From Enterobacter sp. R1(2018) (GTDB lineage: Bacteria > Pseudomonadota > Gammaproteobacteria > Enterobacterales > Enterobacteriaceae), in assembly GCF_003628475.1 (NCBI RefSeq), contig NZ_RCAA01000020.1:38483-102482 (forward strand): a stretch of 64,000 bases of DNA. The letters run 5' to 3'. The notes beneath the pieces were generated by a model. The model was not told where the DNA came from. It ran no database searches and saw only the letters and a program-made list of their open reading frames with translations. Shown here piece by piece: positions 27,509-39,767 of the stretch. The first letter of the stretch is position 1. Every line of letters begins with the position of its first letter. The position numbers and the translations under genes were made by a program.

Positions 27509-28464
27509 ACCTTTTGTTCATAGTACTCTGCTAAAGTCATCCCCCGCGTTCGCTCGGCAAGCCATGCAAACAGCGTTTCCAGATCCTTATACAGTCTTTC
27601 TATATCAGCTTCATTTTTAAAAGTTGGACTACCGCCGGGCATAAATTCTGACGAATGAAGCATAAACTCCACGTAGTCATTTCCTTCAGCCAGCGTTTTC
27701 TGCGCGACGTTAATCATCTGCGAAGCGTTACCACCCGCCGGTCGCAGCCAGTTAACTGACGGACTACGATATTTTCCCCTTAGCCGATCGTAGCCTTGCT
27801 TAAAACCGTTCATCAGGGCGCTGTGTTTATATTGGATGCTCATTGGCACCTCTAACAATGGCGAATTGCCCGGCTGATTAATGGCGTCCAGATCCATAAA
27901 ATAGGAGCCTGTAGGGAAATGCTGATAATCCGTTCCACCCTTGCCCGTTGGCGCACCTTTGGCATTTCGCCAGTTCACTCGGGGCGTAACTGAACAGTCG
28001 ACCTTATAACCCAGCTCCGTCAGTAAACGTGCATAGCGGCTATCAAAAGCCCAGCGTCCGGCCCGATGGCTGACCATTTTAGTTGCGAAAGTTTCTTCAA
28101 GAAGCGTGGTCATATAAACCACTTTTTCACGAAGAATTTCATCCGGATATTCAATAAGGTAAGGCTGCCAGCGCCAGTCATCGCCGGTTAAATCAAATTC
28201 GGGCGGGCTGTTCCAGGCATGCAGGTGCATACCAACCTCACCCTGTCCGCGCGCAATAACGTCTTTGGCAAAAGCGATATAATCCGCATCAACGGCCATT
28301 TCGTAGTTGGTTAACCAGACGGGTTTAAAAGCATATTTTTCACAAAGCGATTGAAAACGTGGCAGAAACCGTGCGTTCTCTGTTTTGATCTGCCGGTGGT
28401 TTTGCCACAGATTATCGCCTTCGGTATCAATGGTGATGATAAATGCAGGGGTAGTCATGGCCAT
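27493..28464 (-). CDS. wabN: Polysaccharide deacetylase family protein, WabN-like LPS core deacetylase
   Basis: A 323-residue polysaccharide-deacetylase fold protein without signal peptide. It starts with the motif-1 strand AFIITIDTEGDNLWQ, has the histidine motif MHLHAWNSPP near 100, SHRAGRWAFDSRY near 147, and a late histidine in FMLHSSEFMPGG near 267. Klebsiella WabN, recalled from the literature, deacetylates core GlcNAc to GlcN after WabH acts; wabH and wabG lie next door, which supports the same role. The gene is on the minus strand against the direction of the rest of the locus. Start may be 28464 or the ATG two codons later. Confidence 0.8.
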   Translation of the reverse strand: MAMTTPAFIITIDTEGDNLWQNHRQIKTENARFLPRFQSLCEKYAFKPVWLTNYEMAVDADYIAFAKDVIARGQGEVGMHLHAWNSPPEFDLTGDDWRWQPYLIEYPDEILREKVVYMTTLLEETFATKMVSHRAGRWAFDSRYARLLTELGYKVDCSVTPRVNWRNAKGAPTGKGGTDYQHFPTGSYFMDLDAINQPGNSPLLEVPMSIQYKHSALMNGFKQGYDRLRGKYRSPSVNWLRPAGGNASQMINVAQKTLAEGNDYVEFMLHSSEFMPGGSPTFKNEADIERLYKDLETLFAWLAERTRGMTLAEYYEQKVKKPG

Positions 28465-28553
28465 CTCTGAGCTAACGATATTTACGCCATGTTACGCAGC
28501 CTGGAAGATAAGGGCAAACCGCTTTCCAGGAATGCACCGACTACTGAGCAGAG

Positions 28554-28582
28554 TTGTAGCAACCATACTCAAGGTCTATTAG
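28554..28582 (+). promoter_or_regulatory. Candidate promoter for waaQ-wabG-wabH
   Basis: TTGTAG (28554-28559) and TATTAG (28577-28582) are separated by 17 bases, upstream of waaQ in the 151-base gap between divergent wabN and waaQ. The match is moderate. No clear JUMPstart/ops element was found. Confidence 0.4.
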
Positions 28583-28615
28583 AATCACGCTTTGGTTAAT
28601 CACCTAAAGATGATA

Positions 28616-29689
28616 ATGAATAACGCTGCGCATACATTCGCTGACGGGCCGCAAACTCGTATATTACTCATAAAACTGCGCCATCACGGTGATATGTTGC
28701 TGACAACGCCGGTGATTAATGCGCTGCATCAGGCATGGCCGCAGGCCCAGATTGATGTACTGCTTTATGAAGAAACGCGCGATATGCTGGCGGCTCATCC
28801 TTTTATTCATCGCGTTTACGGCATCGATCGAAAATGGCGCAAACTGGGCACCCGCCGGCATTTATGCAAAGAGTGGCAGCTCCTGAAAACGCTGCGTCAG
28901 CGGCAATATAGCCTGGTGGTGAATCTCGCCGATCAGTGGCGTAGCGCCATTGTCACCCGCTTTACCAGCGCACCGGTTCGCATTGGCTTTGATTTTAACA
29001 AGCGTCGCGGCTGGTTCTGGAGCCATTGCCATAGCGAACTCGCGTCCGTTGCCGACCATCGAACGATGCATACCGTCGAGCAAAACCTTTCCATACTGGC
29101 TCCCTTACATATCCCGCCGGTTCATCATGTCACCATGAGCTATCAGCCGGATGACTGGCTTAGGGTGCAGACCAAGCTGGCTGCTAAAGGTATTGAAGGT
29201 CCATTTATCGTAGTGCAGCCCACATCCCGCTGGTTTTTTAAATGCTGGGATGAAAGGAAAATGGCAGAAACAATCTCCGCGCTCCAAAACGATGGGCACA
29301 CGATTGTGCTTACCTCCGGGCCGGATAAGAACGAAAAAAAGATGATTGAAACCATACTTGCGCTATGTCCGCCAGAACGTATTTGCTCTCTGGCCGGTGA
29401 GTTAAGTCTGCGTCAGCTGGCAGCGCTTATCGATCATGCCAGCCTTTTTATCGGCGTCGACTCCGTTCCAATGCATATGGCTGCCGCGTTACAAACGCCC
29501 TGCGTCGCCCTTTTTGGCCCATCGAAATTAACCTTCTGGAGTCCATGGCAGGTAAAAGGTGAAGTTATCTGGGCCGGTGATTATGGCCCGCTTCCTGACC
29601 CGGATCGGATTGATACAAAAACCAGCGAACGCTATCTGGACGCGATTCCAGTGGATGTCGTGGTTGCGAGCGCAAGGAAACAACTGTGA
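28616..29689 (+). CDS. waaQ: LPS heptosyltransferase III (WaaQ)
   Basis: GT9 enzyme that adds a branch heptose (HepIII) to HepII of the inner core. It has ILLIKLRHHGDMLLTTPVINAL at the N-terminus as in WaaQ, the FIVVQPTSRWFFKCWDERK donor block (the RxxFKCW form is typical of WaaQ), TSGPDKNE, and FIGVDSVPMHMAAALQTP near the end. The start is ambiguous: ATGs at 28610 and 28616 and a TTG at 28592 are in frame; 28616 has the better-placed AAAGA. The stop overlaps the next gene by one base (TGATG). Confidence 0.93.
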   Translation: MNNAAHTFADGPQTRILLIKLRHHGDMLLTTPVINALHQAWPQAQIDVLLYEETRDMLAAHPFIHRVYGIDRKWRKLGTRRHLCKEWQLLKTLRQRQYSLVVNLADQWRSAIVTRFTSAPVRIGFDFNKRRGWFWSHCHSELASVADHRTMHTVEQNLSILAPLHIPPVHHVTMSYQPDDWLRVQTKLAAKGIEGPFIVVQPTSRWFFKCWDERKMAETISALQNDGHTIVLTSGPDKNEKKMIETILALCPPERICSLAGELSLRQLAALIDHASLFIGVDSVPMHMAAALQTPCVALFGPSKLTFWSPWQVKGEVIWAGDYGPLPDPDRIDTKTSERYLDAIPVDVVVASARKQL

Positions 29690-30816
29690 TGAAACGCTGC
29701 CGTCTGGCCATCGTACGCCAAAAATACCGTCCGGATGGCGGTGCCGAACGCTTTGTCTCACGCGCTCTGGAAGCTCTGAGCGCGCACGATTTAGAATTGA
29801 ACGTTATCACCCGCCAGTGGCAGGGCGAGCGCCAGGAAAACTGGCATATTCATATTTGCGATCCGATGAAATGGGGCCGCATTAGCCGTGAGAAAGGTTT
29901 TGCGGACGCAGCGCGCACGCTTTGGCAGCGTGAGAATTTTGATCTCGTACAGAGCCACGAACGTATAGCCGGCTGTGATATCTATCGCGCCGGCGATGGC
30001 GTGCACCGCCGCTGGCTGCTCCAGCGCGCCCGAATCCTGCCGGCATGGCGCCAGCAGCTGCTGCTTCGCGATCGCTATCATCGCTATGTGATGCGGGCCG
30101 AACAGGACATGTACCAGGCGCCGGAACTGAAAGCCGTCATCTGTAATGCCGAAATGGTAAAGCGTGAGATTATCGAAGATTTTGCTATACCTGCTAATAA
30201 GATACATGTCATCTATAATGCTATTAATTCCTCCCGCTTCGTTCCTGCGACGCCTGAACAACGGAAAAAGTGGCGTGAAGAAATCAATCTTCCACAGCAG
30301 GCTGTCGCGCTGATATTTGTGGGTTCGGGGTTTGAGCGCAAAGGACTTGCCAGCGCTATCCGGGCCGTAGCTAATACCGATCGCTATCTGATTGTGGTAG
30401 GGCAGGACAAAGCAGAAAAGCATTACCGGGCGCTGGCACAAACTCTGGGGTGCCAGAATCGGGTAGTATTTATGGGAATGCAGAAAAACACGCTGCCTTT
30501 TTATCAGGCCGCTGATGGATTATTGCTGCCAACGCTTTACGATCCTTTTCCGAATGTGATCTTAGAAGCCATGGCATGTGGTTTACCGGTCATTACCACG
30601 CCCACCTGCGGCGGAGCTGAATTCATAACGACCGGACAAAACGGATATGTTTGCGATGCCCTGAACATTCAGCAGCTGTCGGATGCGGTTATGGCTATTC
30701 CGGCACGCCATCTGAATGAAACCATGGGCATACATGCGCGTGAACGGGTCAGGGAAGCGACGCCGGAAAAACTTTCACAGCAACTTATTTCGCTGTATCA
30801 AAACATACTGGATTAG
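29689..30816 (+). CDS. wabG: GT4 glycosyltransferase, WabG-like (galacturonosyltransferase to HepII)
   Basis: A 375-residue GT4 protein. RLAIVRQKYRPDGGAERFVSRALEAL, QSHERIAGCDIYRAGDGVH and the C-terminal EAMACGLPVIT and FPNVILE region closely follow what I recall of Klebsiella WabG, which adds galacturonic acid to heptose II in cores that lack heptose phosphate. E. coli WaaG begins quite differently. No waaP or waaY exists in the cluster, consistent with a core whose negative charge comes from GalA. The ATG overlaps the waaQ stop; wabH starts four bases after its stop. Confidence 0.85.
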   Translation: MKRCRLAIVRQKYRPDGGAERFVSRALEALSAHDLELNVITRQWQGERQENWHIHICDPMKWGRISREKGFADAARTLWQRENFDLVQSHERIAGCDIYRAGDGVHRRWLLQRARILPAWRQQLLLRDRYHRYVMRAEQDMYQAPELKAVICNAEMVKREIIEDFAIPANKIHVIYNAINSSRFVPATPEQRKKWREEINLPQQAVALIFVGSGFERKGLASAIRAVANTDRYLIVVGQDKAEKHYRALAQTLGCQNRVVFMGMQKNTLPFYQAADGLLLPTLYDPFPNVILEAMACGLPVITTPTCGGAEFITTGQNGYVCDALNIQQLSDAVMAIPARHLNETMGIHARERVREATPEKLSQQLISLYQNILD

Positions 30817-30819
30817 ACG

Positions 30820-31920
30820 ATGCGCATCCTAATGATTATTGATGGATTACCCGGCGGCGGTGCTGAAAAAACCGTGCTTACCCTTTCCAGGGGGCTGGTC
30901 GGTATGGGCCATCAGGTTTCGGTCTTCTCTTTGCGTCGCGTCTGTGATTATGAGATCCCGGACGGAGTCGATTACCAAATCATTCTGGATACCTGTAAAA
31001 AACCGTGGCGCAAGCTCACCGAGTTAACGCGTCGCGCCGCTTTGCTGGATAGAGCCGTAGAACAGGCGCAAAAAGAGGGGCAGTTCGATCTTATTTTCTC
31101 TCATTTGCACAAAACGGACCGCATCGTTGCGCAAACCAAAAACATTCCCCGTGACAAGCTGTGGTATTGCGTACACGGCATGTTCTCTTTTTCTTATCTT
31201 TTGCATCGCCACGGCTTCTCCCGCTGGTTAAAACGCCAGAAAATAAAACGCGTTTACGAGAACAGCAACGTAGTTGCCGTATCGAAGGCGGTACTGCGCG
31301 ACATTACCGAGCGGTTCGACATACATCTTGCAAAAAGCACGGTTATCCATAACCCCTTTGATATCGACGGCATTCGCCAGCGTGCGAAAGAACCATGTGA
31401 AATGGCGGGCGAGGATTATCTCATCCACGTTGGCCGTTTCCATGAGCATAAACGCCATGACCGCCTGATCAAAGCCTATGCGTTAAGCGGCATTCAGGCG
31501 CCGCTGGTGCTGATGGGTAACGGCAGCGATGAGCGCATTGCGCAGATAAAAATGATGGCTACCGCCGCAGGCGTTGCCGATCGCGTGATAATCAAGCCCT
31601 TCGCGCCTAATCCCTATCCATGGATAGCCAATGCCCGCCTGCTTCTTTTGAGCTCAGACTGTGAAGGCTTTGGCAACGTATTGGTTGAAGCGCTTATCTG
31701 TCAGACCCCGGCTGTCAGCACTCACTGCCCGGGCGGACCGGAGGAAATTCTCATCGGCCCGCTGGCTCGCGGCCTCTCCGGCATGAGTGACAACCAGCTG
31801 GCGGACACGATGGTGGATATTTACAACAATCCCCCGGCTATCGAAGCCAGCCTTATTGAAACCTACGGCATCGGCGCCATTTGCCAGCAGTACTTGTCCC
31901 TGGCGACAGAAAAAAAATAA
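30820..31920 (+). CDS. wabH: GT4 glycosyltransferase, WabH-like (GlcNAc transferase)
   Basis: A 366-residue GT4 protein with MRILMIIDGLPGGGAEKTVLTL at the N-terminus, VGRFHEHKRHDRLIKAYA near 206-223, and the E-x7-E motif in SDCEGFGNVLVEALICQTPAVST. By position directly after waaQ-wabG it corresponds to Klebsiella wabH, whose product adds GlcNAc to the GalA residue; WabN then deacetylates it. The identification rests on gene order and overall resemblance, so the exact sugar is inferred. Confidence 0.78.
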   Translation: MRILMIIDGLPGGGAEKTVLTLSRGLVGMGHQVSVFSLRRVCDYEIPDGVDYQIILDTCKKPWRKLTELTRRAALLDRAVEQAQKEGQFDLIFSHLHKTDRIVAQTKNIPRDKLWYCVHGMFSFSYLLHRHGFSRWLKRQKIKRVYENSNVVAVSKAVLRDITERFDIHLAKSTVIHNPFDIDGIRQRAKEPCEMAGEDYLIHVGRFHEHKRHDRLIKAYALSGIQAPLVLMGNGSDERIAQIKMMATAAGVADRVIIKPFAPNPYPWIANARLLLLSSDCEGFGNVLVEALICQTPAVSTHCPGGPEEILIGPLARGLSGMSDNQLADTMVDIYNNPPAIEASLIETYGIGAICQQYLSLATEKK

Positions 31921-31941
31921 CGGTATTTTCAGGTAACTTTT

Positions 31942-32943
31942 ATGCCCCAGACCCAGACTCCTTTACTTAGCGTTGTCGTGGCTGTTTATAACGGCGAACC
32001 TTTCCTGGCGAAATTTTTCGCCTGTCTTGAAGCCCAGGCCATTGAAGGAATGGAAGTCATCATGGTGAACGATGGTTCAACCGATGGCTCCATGGCCATT
32101 ATCGACGCCTGGCGCGACAGGTTTCCGGGCATGCTGGTCATTGAGCAGGAAAACCAGGGCGTATCCATTGCCCGTAATACCGGGCTTGCCGTAGCAACGG
32201 GTCAGTATCTTTCTTTTCCGGACATCGATGATGATTTCAAACCGGGTATGTACCGTCGTCTGCTCGATCTGGCGCTGGCGGGCAATCTGGACGTAGTGAC
32301 CTGTAACGGCAACTATGTCTACGAAAACAATAAGAAACCCTCGCGCCCCATCTTTCCTGAGGACAGACTGCAGTCGACCGGCGTGATGAGCGGTCCCGCC
32401 TGGCTGAAAAAGGCGCTGGATTCGCGTAAGTTTCTGCACGTTACCTGGCTAAATCTTTATCGCCATGATTTTATCCGCGAGCACGGTTTTAAATTCGAGC
32501 CCGGCTTACGTCATCAGGATATTCCGTGGACTACTGAAGTATTACTGGCAGCGCAGCGCGTGCAGTACACGAGCGAAAGGTTCTACGATTACTACATTCA
32601 TTCCGCGTCGGTTTCCCATAAACCGGATACCGATGACACGCTGATTCGCTCGGCGCGCCATTACATCAAAATCCTTGAGATGCTCGAGGCCATTAATCAG
32701 CGTTATCCGGAACAGGTAAAAAACATCCCCGCCTGCAACTGGCAGATCGCTAAAGAAGGGCTGGGTATTCTGCATACTTTCAATAATATGAAAGACCCGC
32801 AGAAAAAAAGGATGATTATTCAGGAATTTTTTGACCGTGGGATCTGGCGTCTCATCTGGAAGAATGCCCGGGGGTTCCGTCTGCGCTGGCGCCTGGGCCG
32901 CCGCTACCTGAAGCTGAAAAAAGCAGCGCGTATAGCGGGATAA
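31942..32943 (+). CDS. GT2 family glycosyltransferase of the LPS core locus
   Basis: A 333-residue GT-A protein with PLLSVVVAVYNGEPFLAKF at the N-terminus, VMVNDGSTDGSMAIIDAW, and a metal-binding DIDDDFKPGMY segment near residues 94-104. QENQGVSIARNTGLAVA is the usual GT2 acceptor-side stretch. The C-terminal 60 residues are basic and arginine-rich, possibly for membrane contact. It ends the waaQ-wabG-wabH run, 21 bases after wabH, and probably adds a core sugar; the substrate is unknown. Confidence 0.85.
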   Translation: MPQTQTPLLSVVVAVYNGEPFLAKFFACLEAQAIEGMEVIMVNDGSTDGSMAIIDAWRDRFPGMLVIEQENQGVSIARNTGLAVATGQYLSFPDIDDDFKPGMYRRLLDLALAGNLDVVTCNGNYVYENNKKPSRPIFPEDRLQSTGVMSGPAWLKKALDSRKFLHVTWLNLYRHDFIREHGFKFEPGLRHQDIPWTTEVLLAAQRVQYTSERFYDYYIHSASVSHKPDTDDTLIRSARHYIKILEMLEAINQRYPEQVKNIPACNWQIAKEGLGILHTFNNMKDPQKKRMIIQEFFDRGIWRLIWKNARGFRLRWRLGRRYLKLKKAARIAG

Positions 32944-33086
32944 GTTTGCTTTTAGCGGACCGTAACCGGCGGTCCGTAAATGAGGCTATTTCGTCATCAA
33001 GTTGTCTGAACAATCGGTAAAGCCGTCAAATATCACCAAAACAATAGCTTTACGCCCTGTGAATGCTTAGAATTTGCCCGCCGATA

Positions 33087-34382
33087 ATGAAAATACGGAA
33101 AATTCGCTTGGAATCGTTGTATACCGCCCTGCTCTACCTCATTCAGCCCTTTGTGTGGCTGCGACTTTTGCTCCGTAGTCGTAAAGCTCCTGCGTACCGT
33201 AAACGCTGGGCAGAACGCTATGGCTTTTGTCGAGGGAAAGTCGCGCCGGACGGTATCATGCTGCACTCTGTCTCCGTAGGAGAAACCCTCGCAGCGATTC
33301 CGCTGGTTCGTGCACTCCGCCACCGTTATCCGACTATACCTATTACCGTCACCACCATGACGCCAACCGGTTCCGAACGAGTGCAATCGGCCTTCGGTAA
33401 AAACGTCCATCATGTTTATTTGCCTTACGATTTGCCCTGCGCGATGAAACGTTTTCTGGATACCGTGCGGCCAAAACTGGTCATCGTTATGGAAACAGAG
33501 CTGTGGCCGAACATGATTACCGAGCTGCATAACCGCAAAATTCCGCTGGTCATCGCCAACGCTCGTTTATCCGAACGCTCCGCGAAAGGCTACAAAAAGC
33601 TGGGTAATTTCACGCGCCGCCTGATGAGCAGAATCACGCTTATCGCCGCACAAAATGAAGAAGATGCCGGTCGCTTCCTTGAGCTGGGTCTGAAACGCTC
33701 TCAGCTGACGGTTACCGGCAGCCTGAAGTTCGATATCTCTGTCACGCCAGAGCTTGCTGCCCGCGCGATTACGCTGCGTCGCCAGTGGGCTCCGCGCCGT
33801 AAAGTCTGGATCGCCACCAGCACCCATGATGGCGAAGAAAGCATTATTCTGGATGCGCACCGCCAGCTGCTGGCAAAATTCCCCGATCTGCTACTGATTC
33901 TGGTGCCGCGCCATCCGGAACGTTTTAAAGATGCCAAAGAGCTGGTGCAAAAAGGCGGATTCAGCTACACCTTACGCAGCAGCGGTGAAATCCCATCGGG
34001 CAGCACCCAGGTGGTGATTGGCGACTCGATGGGCGAACTGATGCTGTTATACGGTATTGCCGACCTGGCGTTTGTAGGCGGAAGCCTGGTAGAGCGAGGC
34101 GGCCACAACCCGCTGGAGCCGGCGGCTCACGCCATACCGGTACTGATGGGCCCGCACATTTTCAACTTCAAAGATATCTGCGCAAAACTACAGCAGGCCG
34201 ACGGAATGATCACCGTCACCGACGCGGCGTCGCTGGTGAACGAAATCACCACGCTGCTGACCGATGAAGACTATCGTATGTATTACGGTCGTCACGCTGT
34301 AGAAGTGCTGCATCAAAATCAGGGCGCTTTGCAACGTTTGCTGCAGCTACTGCAGCCCCACCTGCCGCAGCGGAGCCATTAA
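33087..34382 (+). CDS. waaA: Kdo transferase WaaA
   Basis: Bifunctional GT30 enzyme that adds two Kdo residues to lipid IVA; essential in Enterobacteriaceae. It has an N-terminal membrane anchor (LYTALLYLIQPFVWLRLLL), the catalytic glutamate in LHSVSVGETLAAIPLVRALR, TMTPTGSERVQ, ETELWPNMI, and the donor site FVGGSLVERGGHNPLEPAAH. The start is uncertain. ATG at 33087 is given; TTG at 33108 would give a product one residue shorter than the E. coli one and has GGA upstream; an ATG at 33063 is less likely. waaE follows immediately. Confidence 0.95.
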   Translation: MKIRKIRLESLYTALLYLIQPFVWLRLLLRSRKAPAYRKRWAERYGFCRGKVAPDGIMLHSVSVGETLAAIPLVRALRHRYPTIPITVTTMTPTGSERVQSAFGKNVHHVYLPYDLPCAMKRFLDTVRPKLVIVMETELWPNMITELHNRKIPLVIANARLSERSAKGYKKLGNFTRRLMSRITLIAAQNEEDAGRFLELGLKRSQLTVTGSLKFDISVTPELAARAITLRRQWAPRRKVWIATSTHDGEESIILDAHRQLLAKFPDLLLILVPRHPERFKDAKELVQKGGFSYTLRSSGEIPSGSTQVVIGDSMGELMLLYGIADLAFVGGSLVERGGHNPLEPAAHAIPVLMGPHIFNFKDICAKLQQADGMITVTDAASLVNEITTLLTDEDYRMYYGRHAVEVLHQNQGALQRLLQLLQPHLPQRSH

Positions 34383-34385
34383 TTG

Positions 34386-36450
<2,065 letters not shown>

Positions 36451-36476
36451 TTCTCCTCCGGGTATAAAGCGCAAAA

Positions 36477-36503
36477 CAAAAAAACCCCGCCGAAGCGAGG
36501 TTT
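36477..36503 (-). terminator. Terminator between rpmG and mutM
   Basis: Minus-strand AACCTCGC-TTCG-GCGGGGTT hairpin (one mismatch) followed by a run of T. It lies about 20 bases after rpmG, and probably leaves mutM expressed by partial read-through or its own promoter. Confidence 0.8.
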
Positions 36504-36522
36504 TTCATCAAAGTCACTGAAA

Positions 36523-36693
<171 letters not shown>

Positions 36694-36703
36694 TTAGTTC
36701 CTC

Positions 36704-36961
<258 letters not shown>

Positions 36962-36997
36962 TTAGCTCGAGCTTCGTATAGGGTTATGGCGCCTCGT

Positions 36998-37049
36998 CAG
37001 GCTGCAAGCCTGGTCCCTGGCGGTTCAATGTGAACCACAGTGCCAGGCG
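36998..37049 (-). promoter_or_regulatory. Stacked hairpins in the rpmB mRNA leader
   Basis: Two inverted repeats stand side by side: CAGGCT-GCA-AGCCTG (36999-37013) and GGTTCA-ATG-TGAACC (37022-37036), the second enlarged by CTGGC and GCCAG arms with a one-sided ACAGT bulge. No poly-T follows either, so they are not terminators. They would fold in the 5' untranslated part of rpmBG mRNA. A role in autoregulation is possible but unproven. Confidence 0.5.
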
Positions 37050-37084
37050 CATAATGCCAAACCCGAGATTCTCAAAGGTGGCGT

Positions 37085-37113
37085 AGTATACGCTGCCTGA
37101 CGCATGTGCTCAA
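37085..37113 (-). promoter_or_regulatory. rpmB promoter
   Basis: On the minus strand TTGAGC (37113-37108) and TATACT (37090-37085) are spaced by 17 bases. Transcription should start near 37078, giving a leader of about 138 bases before rpmB. Confidence 0.7.
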
Positions 37114-37155
37114 GTCCCGAACAGACAAAGATCCCCAAGGATCGCGCAAATCGGC

Positions 37156-37833
37156 TTAAATCCACCCACGTTCAGCAAAAGAAACGTACTCTCCGCGACC
37201 GATAACCAGATGGTCAAGCACGCGAATTTCCATAAAAAGGCAGGCTTTCACGATACGTTCGGTAATGGCACGGTCAGCTTTGCTCGGTTCGGCCCTACCC
37301 GACGGGTGATTATGCGCAAGAATGACCGCCGCTGCATTAGATTTCATCGCTTCGCGCACAATTTCTCGCGGATGCACCTCTACGTGGTTCAGCGTGCCGG
37401 AAAACATAGCCGCGTGTTTAATAATTCGATGCTGGTTATCGAGAAACATCACCATAAAGATCTCACGTTCTTCCGTGGTCAGCTGGCTCTGGATAAATTC
37501 CCGCACCGTATCAGGCCTCGTTAGCGTGAGTTCTTCTACTCCGCGCGAAGAGTAATAGCGCCTTGCCAGTTCTGCGATCGCGTTTAGCTGGGTATATTTT
37601 GCCTCGCCAATTCCTTTAATGTCCCTAAACTGCGAATAGTCTGCGGAAAGCAGCCCGCTTAATGAACCAAATTTTTCCAGTAGGCTAGTCGCCAGGGCCA
37701 GTACGTTGATATCCCTTAATCCCGTGCGTAAAAAGAGCGCCAGCAGTTCTACGTCAGTCAGTGAGCTGACGCCGAATTTGAGGAGCTTCTCACGCGGTAA
37801 CCCGCTTTTATCCCAGTCCTTTTTTATATCCAT
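37156..37833 (-). CDS. radC: RadC family JAB-domain protein (YicR)
   Basis: A 225-residue member of the RadC/JAB family. The N-terminal part has helix-hairpin-helix stretches ([18 protein letters not shown]); the C-terminal JAMM metal motif is complete, with the HNHPSG histidines and downstream aspartate (SKAD) and an upstream E in [13 protein letters not shown]. The cellular role is uncertain; E. coli radC was once linked to repair but that mutation maps to recG. The ATG at 37833 was chosen because GGAGG stands five bases before it. Confidence 0.95.
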   Translation of the reverse strand: MDIKKDWDKSGLPREKLLKFGVSSLTDVELLALFLRTGLRDINVLALATSLLEKFGSLSGLLSADYSQFRDIKGIGEAKYTQLNAIAELARRYYSSRGVEELTLTRPDTVREFIQSQLTTEEREIFMVMFLDNQHRIIKHAAMFSGTLNHVEVHPREIVREAMKSNAAAVILAHNHPSGRAEPSKADRAITERIVKACLFMEIRVLDHLVIGRGEYVSFAERGWI

Positions 37834-37994
37834 ATTGGCCTCCATATCCCTTTGTGCGGCTATTGTGCATGACTCCCGGACCGCTCGCGACAGGGAGATT
37901 TTCAGCGTGCGGGATATCTCGCAAACTGCAAAAAGTCGTGTTCTGAGGAGTGTGGTAAAATAAGCCCACGATTCAGACTTCCGGTGGAAAAATC

Positions 37995-39209
37995 ATGATG
38001 GGGCTTTCCGGCAAAAAAATTGTTCTGTGTGTTAGCGGCGGTATCGCGGCTTATAAAACGCCTGAACTGGTGCGTCGTCTGCGCGATCGCGGAGCAGATG
38101 TGCGTGTGGCAATGACCGAGGCGGCAAAAGCCTTCATTACGCCATTGAGCCTGCAGGCCGTATCCGGATACCCGGTATCAGACAGTTTGCTCGATCCCGC
38201 AGCGGAAGCCGCAATGGGTCATATCGAATTAGGTAAATGGGCGGACTTAGTTATTCTCGCTCCCGCCACCGCCGATCTGATTGCCCGCGTGGCGGCAGGC
38301 ATGGCGAACGATTTAGTTAGCACCATCTGTCTGGCAACGCCCGCTCGCGTCGCGATTGTTCCCGCCATGAACCAGCAGATGTACAGGGCGACGGCAACCC
38401 AGCACAACCTTGAGGTGCTGGCTTCCCGCGGTTTATCGATCTGGGGACCGGACAGCGGCAGCCAGGCATGCGGTGATGTAGGCCCAGGTCGCATGCTCGA
38501 CCCGTTAGATATCGTAGAGCTGGCCGCTGGTCATTTTAACATCGTCAAAGATCTGCAACATCTTAACGTCATGATTACGGCCGGGCCGACCAGGGAACGA
38601 CTCGACCCGGTACGCTATATCACCAACGACAGCTCGGGAAAAATGGGATATGCGATTGCCGCCGCCGCCGCCGCGCGAGGCGCCAATGTAACGCTGGTTT
38701 CCGGCCCGGTATCCCTGCCGACTCCGGCAGGCGTGAAACGCATTGACGTTACCTCCGCTCTGGAAATGGAAGCCAGCGTTCAACAGAATGTATCGGGTCA
38801 GCATATTTTTATCGGCTGCGCAGCGGTAGCAGACTACCGCGCCGCAAGCGTCGCCGATGAAAAAATCAAAAAGCAAGGCGATGAAATTACGTTAAAAATG
38901 GTTAAAAACCCGGATATTGTTGCCGGCGTCGCCGCGCTTGCACGCAACCGGCCTTATGTTGTTGGGTTTGCCGCCGAAACTATTAATGTGGAAGAATACG
39001 CCCGACAAAAGCGTATCCGAAAAAACCTCGACCTGATTTGCGCCAATGATGTGTCACAAGCAGGCCAAGGATTTAACAGCGAAAGCAATGCGTTACACCT
39101 TTTCTGGCAGGAGGGAGATAAAGTCTTACCCCTTGAGCGTAAGTCTCTCCTTGGCCATCTTTTATTGGACGAGATCGTTATCCGTTATGATGAAAAAAAT
39201 CGACGTTAA
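37995..39209 (+). CDS. coaBC: Bifunctional CoaBC (phosphopantothenoylcysteine synthetase/decarboxylase)
   Basis: Second and third steps of CoA synthesis. The N-terminal FMN-dependent CoaC domain (about residues 1-190) has [15 protein letters not shown], the PAMNQQM clamp and the catalytic cysteine in [12 protein letters not shown] near 158. The CoaB domain has [36 protein letters not shown] and the lysine-rich KIKK segment. The ATG at 37995 or the adjacent ATG at 37998 can serve as start. The 3' end overlaps dut by about 20 bases. Confidence 0.98.
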   Translation: MMGLSGKKIVLCVSGGIAAYKTPELVRRLRDRGADVRVAMTEAAKAFITPLSLQAVSGYPVSDSLLDPAAEAAMGHIELGKWADLVILAPATADLIARVAAGMANDLVSTICLATPARVAIVPAMNQQMYRATATQHNLEVLASRGLSIWGPDSGSQACGDVGPGRMLDPLDIVELAAGHFNIVKDLQHLNVMITAGPTRERLDPVRYITNDSSGKMGYAIAAAAAARGANVTLVSGPVSLPTPAGVKRIDVTSALEMEASVQQNVSGQHIFIGCAAVADYRAASVADEKIKKQGDEITLKMVKNPDIVAGVAALARNRPYVVGFAAETINVEEYARQKRIRKNLDLICANDVSQAGQGFNSESNALHLFWQEGDKVLPLERKSLLGHLLLDEIVIRYDEKNRR

Positions 39210-39645
39210 AATTCTGGACCCGCGTGTGGGTCAGCAGTTCCCACTGCCGACTTATGCTACTACCGGCTCTGCCGGGCTTGATCTGCGTGCGTGTCTGGAC
39301 GATGCCGTAGAGCTGGCGCCGGGCGTAACCACGCTGGTGCCAACCGGTCTTGCCATTCATATTGGCGATCCGTCTCTGGCCGCCGTCATCCTGCCACGCT
39401 CGGGCCTTGGCCATAAACACGGCGTGGTGCTTGGCAACCTGGTCGGGCTGATAGATTCTGATTATCAGGGCCAGTTGATGGTATCCGTCTGGAATCGCGG
39501 GCAGGATAGCTTCACCATCGAGCCGGGCGAACGTATCGCGCAGATGGTGTTCGTGCCTGTTGTACAAGCCGAATTCAACCTGGTCGAAGATTTTGATACC
39601 AGCGACCGGGGCGAAGGCGGTTTTGGCCATTCCGGCCGCCAGTAA
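39190..39645 (+). CDS. dut: dUTP diphosphatase Dut
   Basis: Hydrolyses dUTP to dUMP, keeping uracil out of DNA. The 151-residue trimeric enzyme has all five dUTPase motifs, for example [11 protein letters not shown] (1), [11 protein letters not shown] (2), [22 protein letters not shown] region (3), [11 protein letters not shown] (4) and the C-terminal GEGGFGHSG arm (5). The start at 39190 gives [12 protein letters not shown]. The open frame upstream lies inside coaBC and is not real. Confidence 0.99.
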   Translation: MKKIDVKILDPRVGQQFPLPTYATTGSAGLDLRACLDDAVELAPGVTTLVPTGLAIHIGDPSLAAVILPRSGLGHKHGVVLGNLVGLIDSDYQGQLMVSVWNRGQDSFTIEPGERIAQMVFVPVVQAEFNLVEDFDTSDRGEGGFGHSGRQ

Positions 39646-39767
39646 ACTCGTTCTATAAACGTAACCACACGCGTTCATAACGTTAAAACAGACCGCAAGC
39701 GATATGCCTGCGGGCGCTGTGTGGCTGCTTGCCTGGCAGGTGTTTTATTTCAGGGGTATTTTACAAC

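Noticed and set aside
28465..28615. GTTGTAGC before waaQ as an RfaH ops/JUMPstart element
   Set aside because: It differs from the ops core GGCGGTAGC at three positions and lacks the rest of JUMPstart; too weak to call.
37834..37994. The gap between radC and coaBC as a possible small gene
   Set aside because: An open frame runs through it on the plus strand (37706-37963) but it mostly overlaps antisense radC and lacks a ribosome site; the gap most likely holds only divergent promoters.
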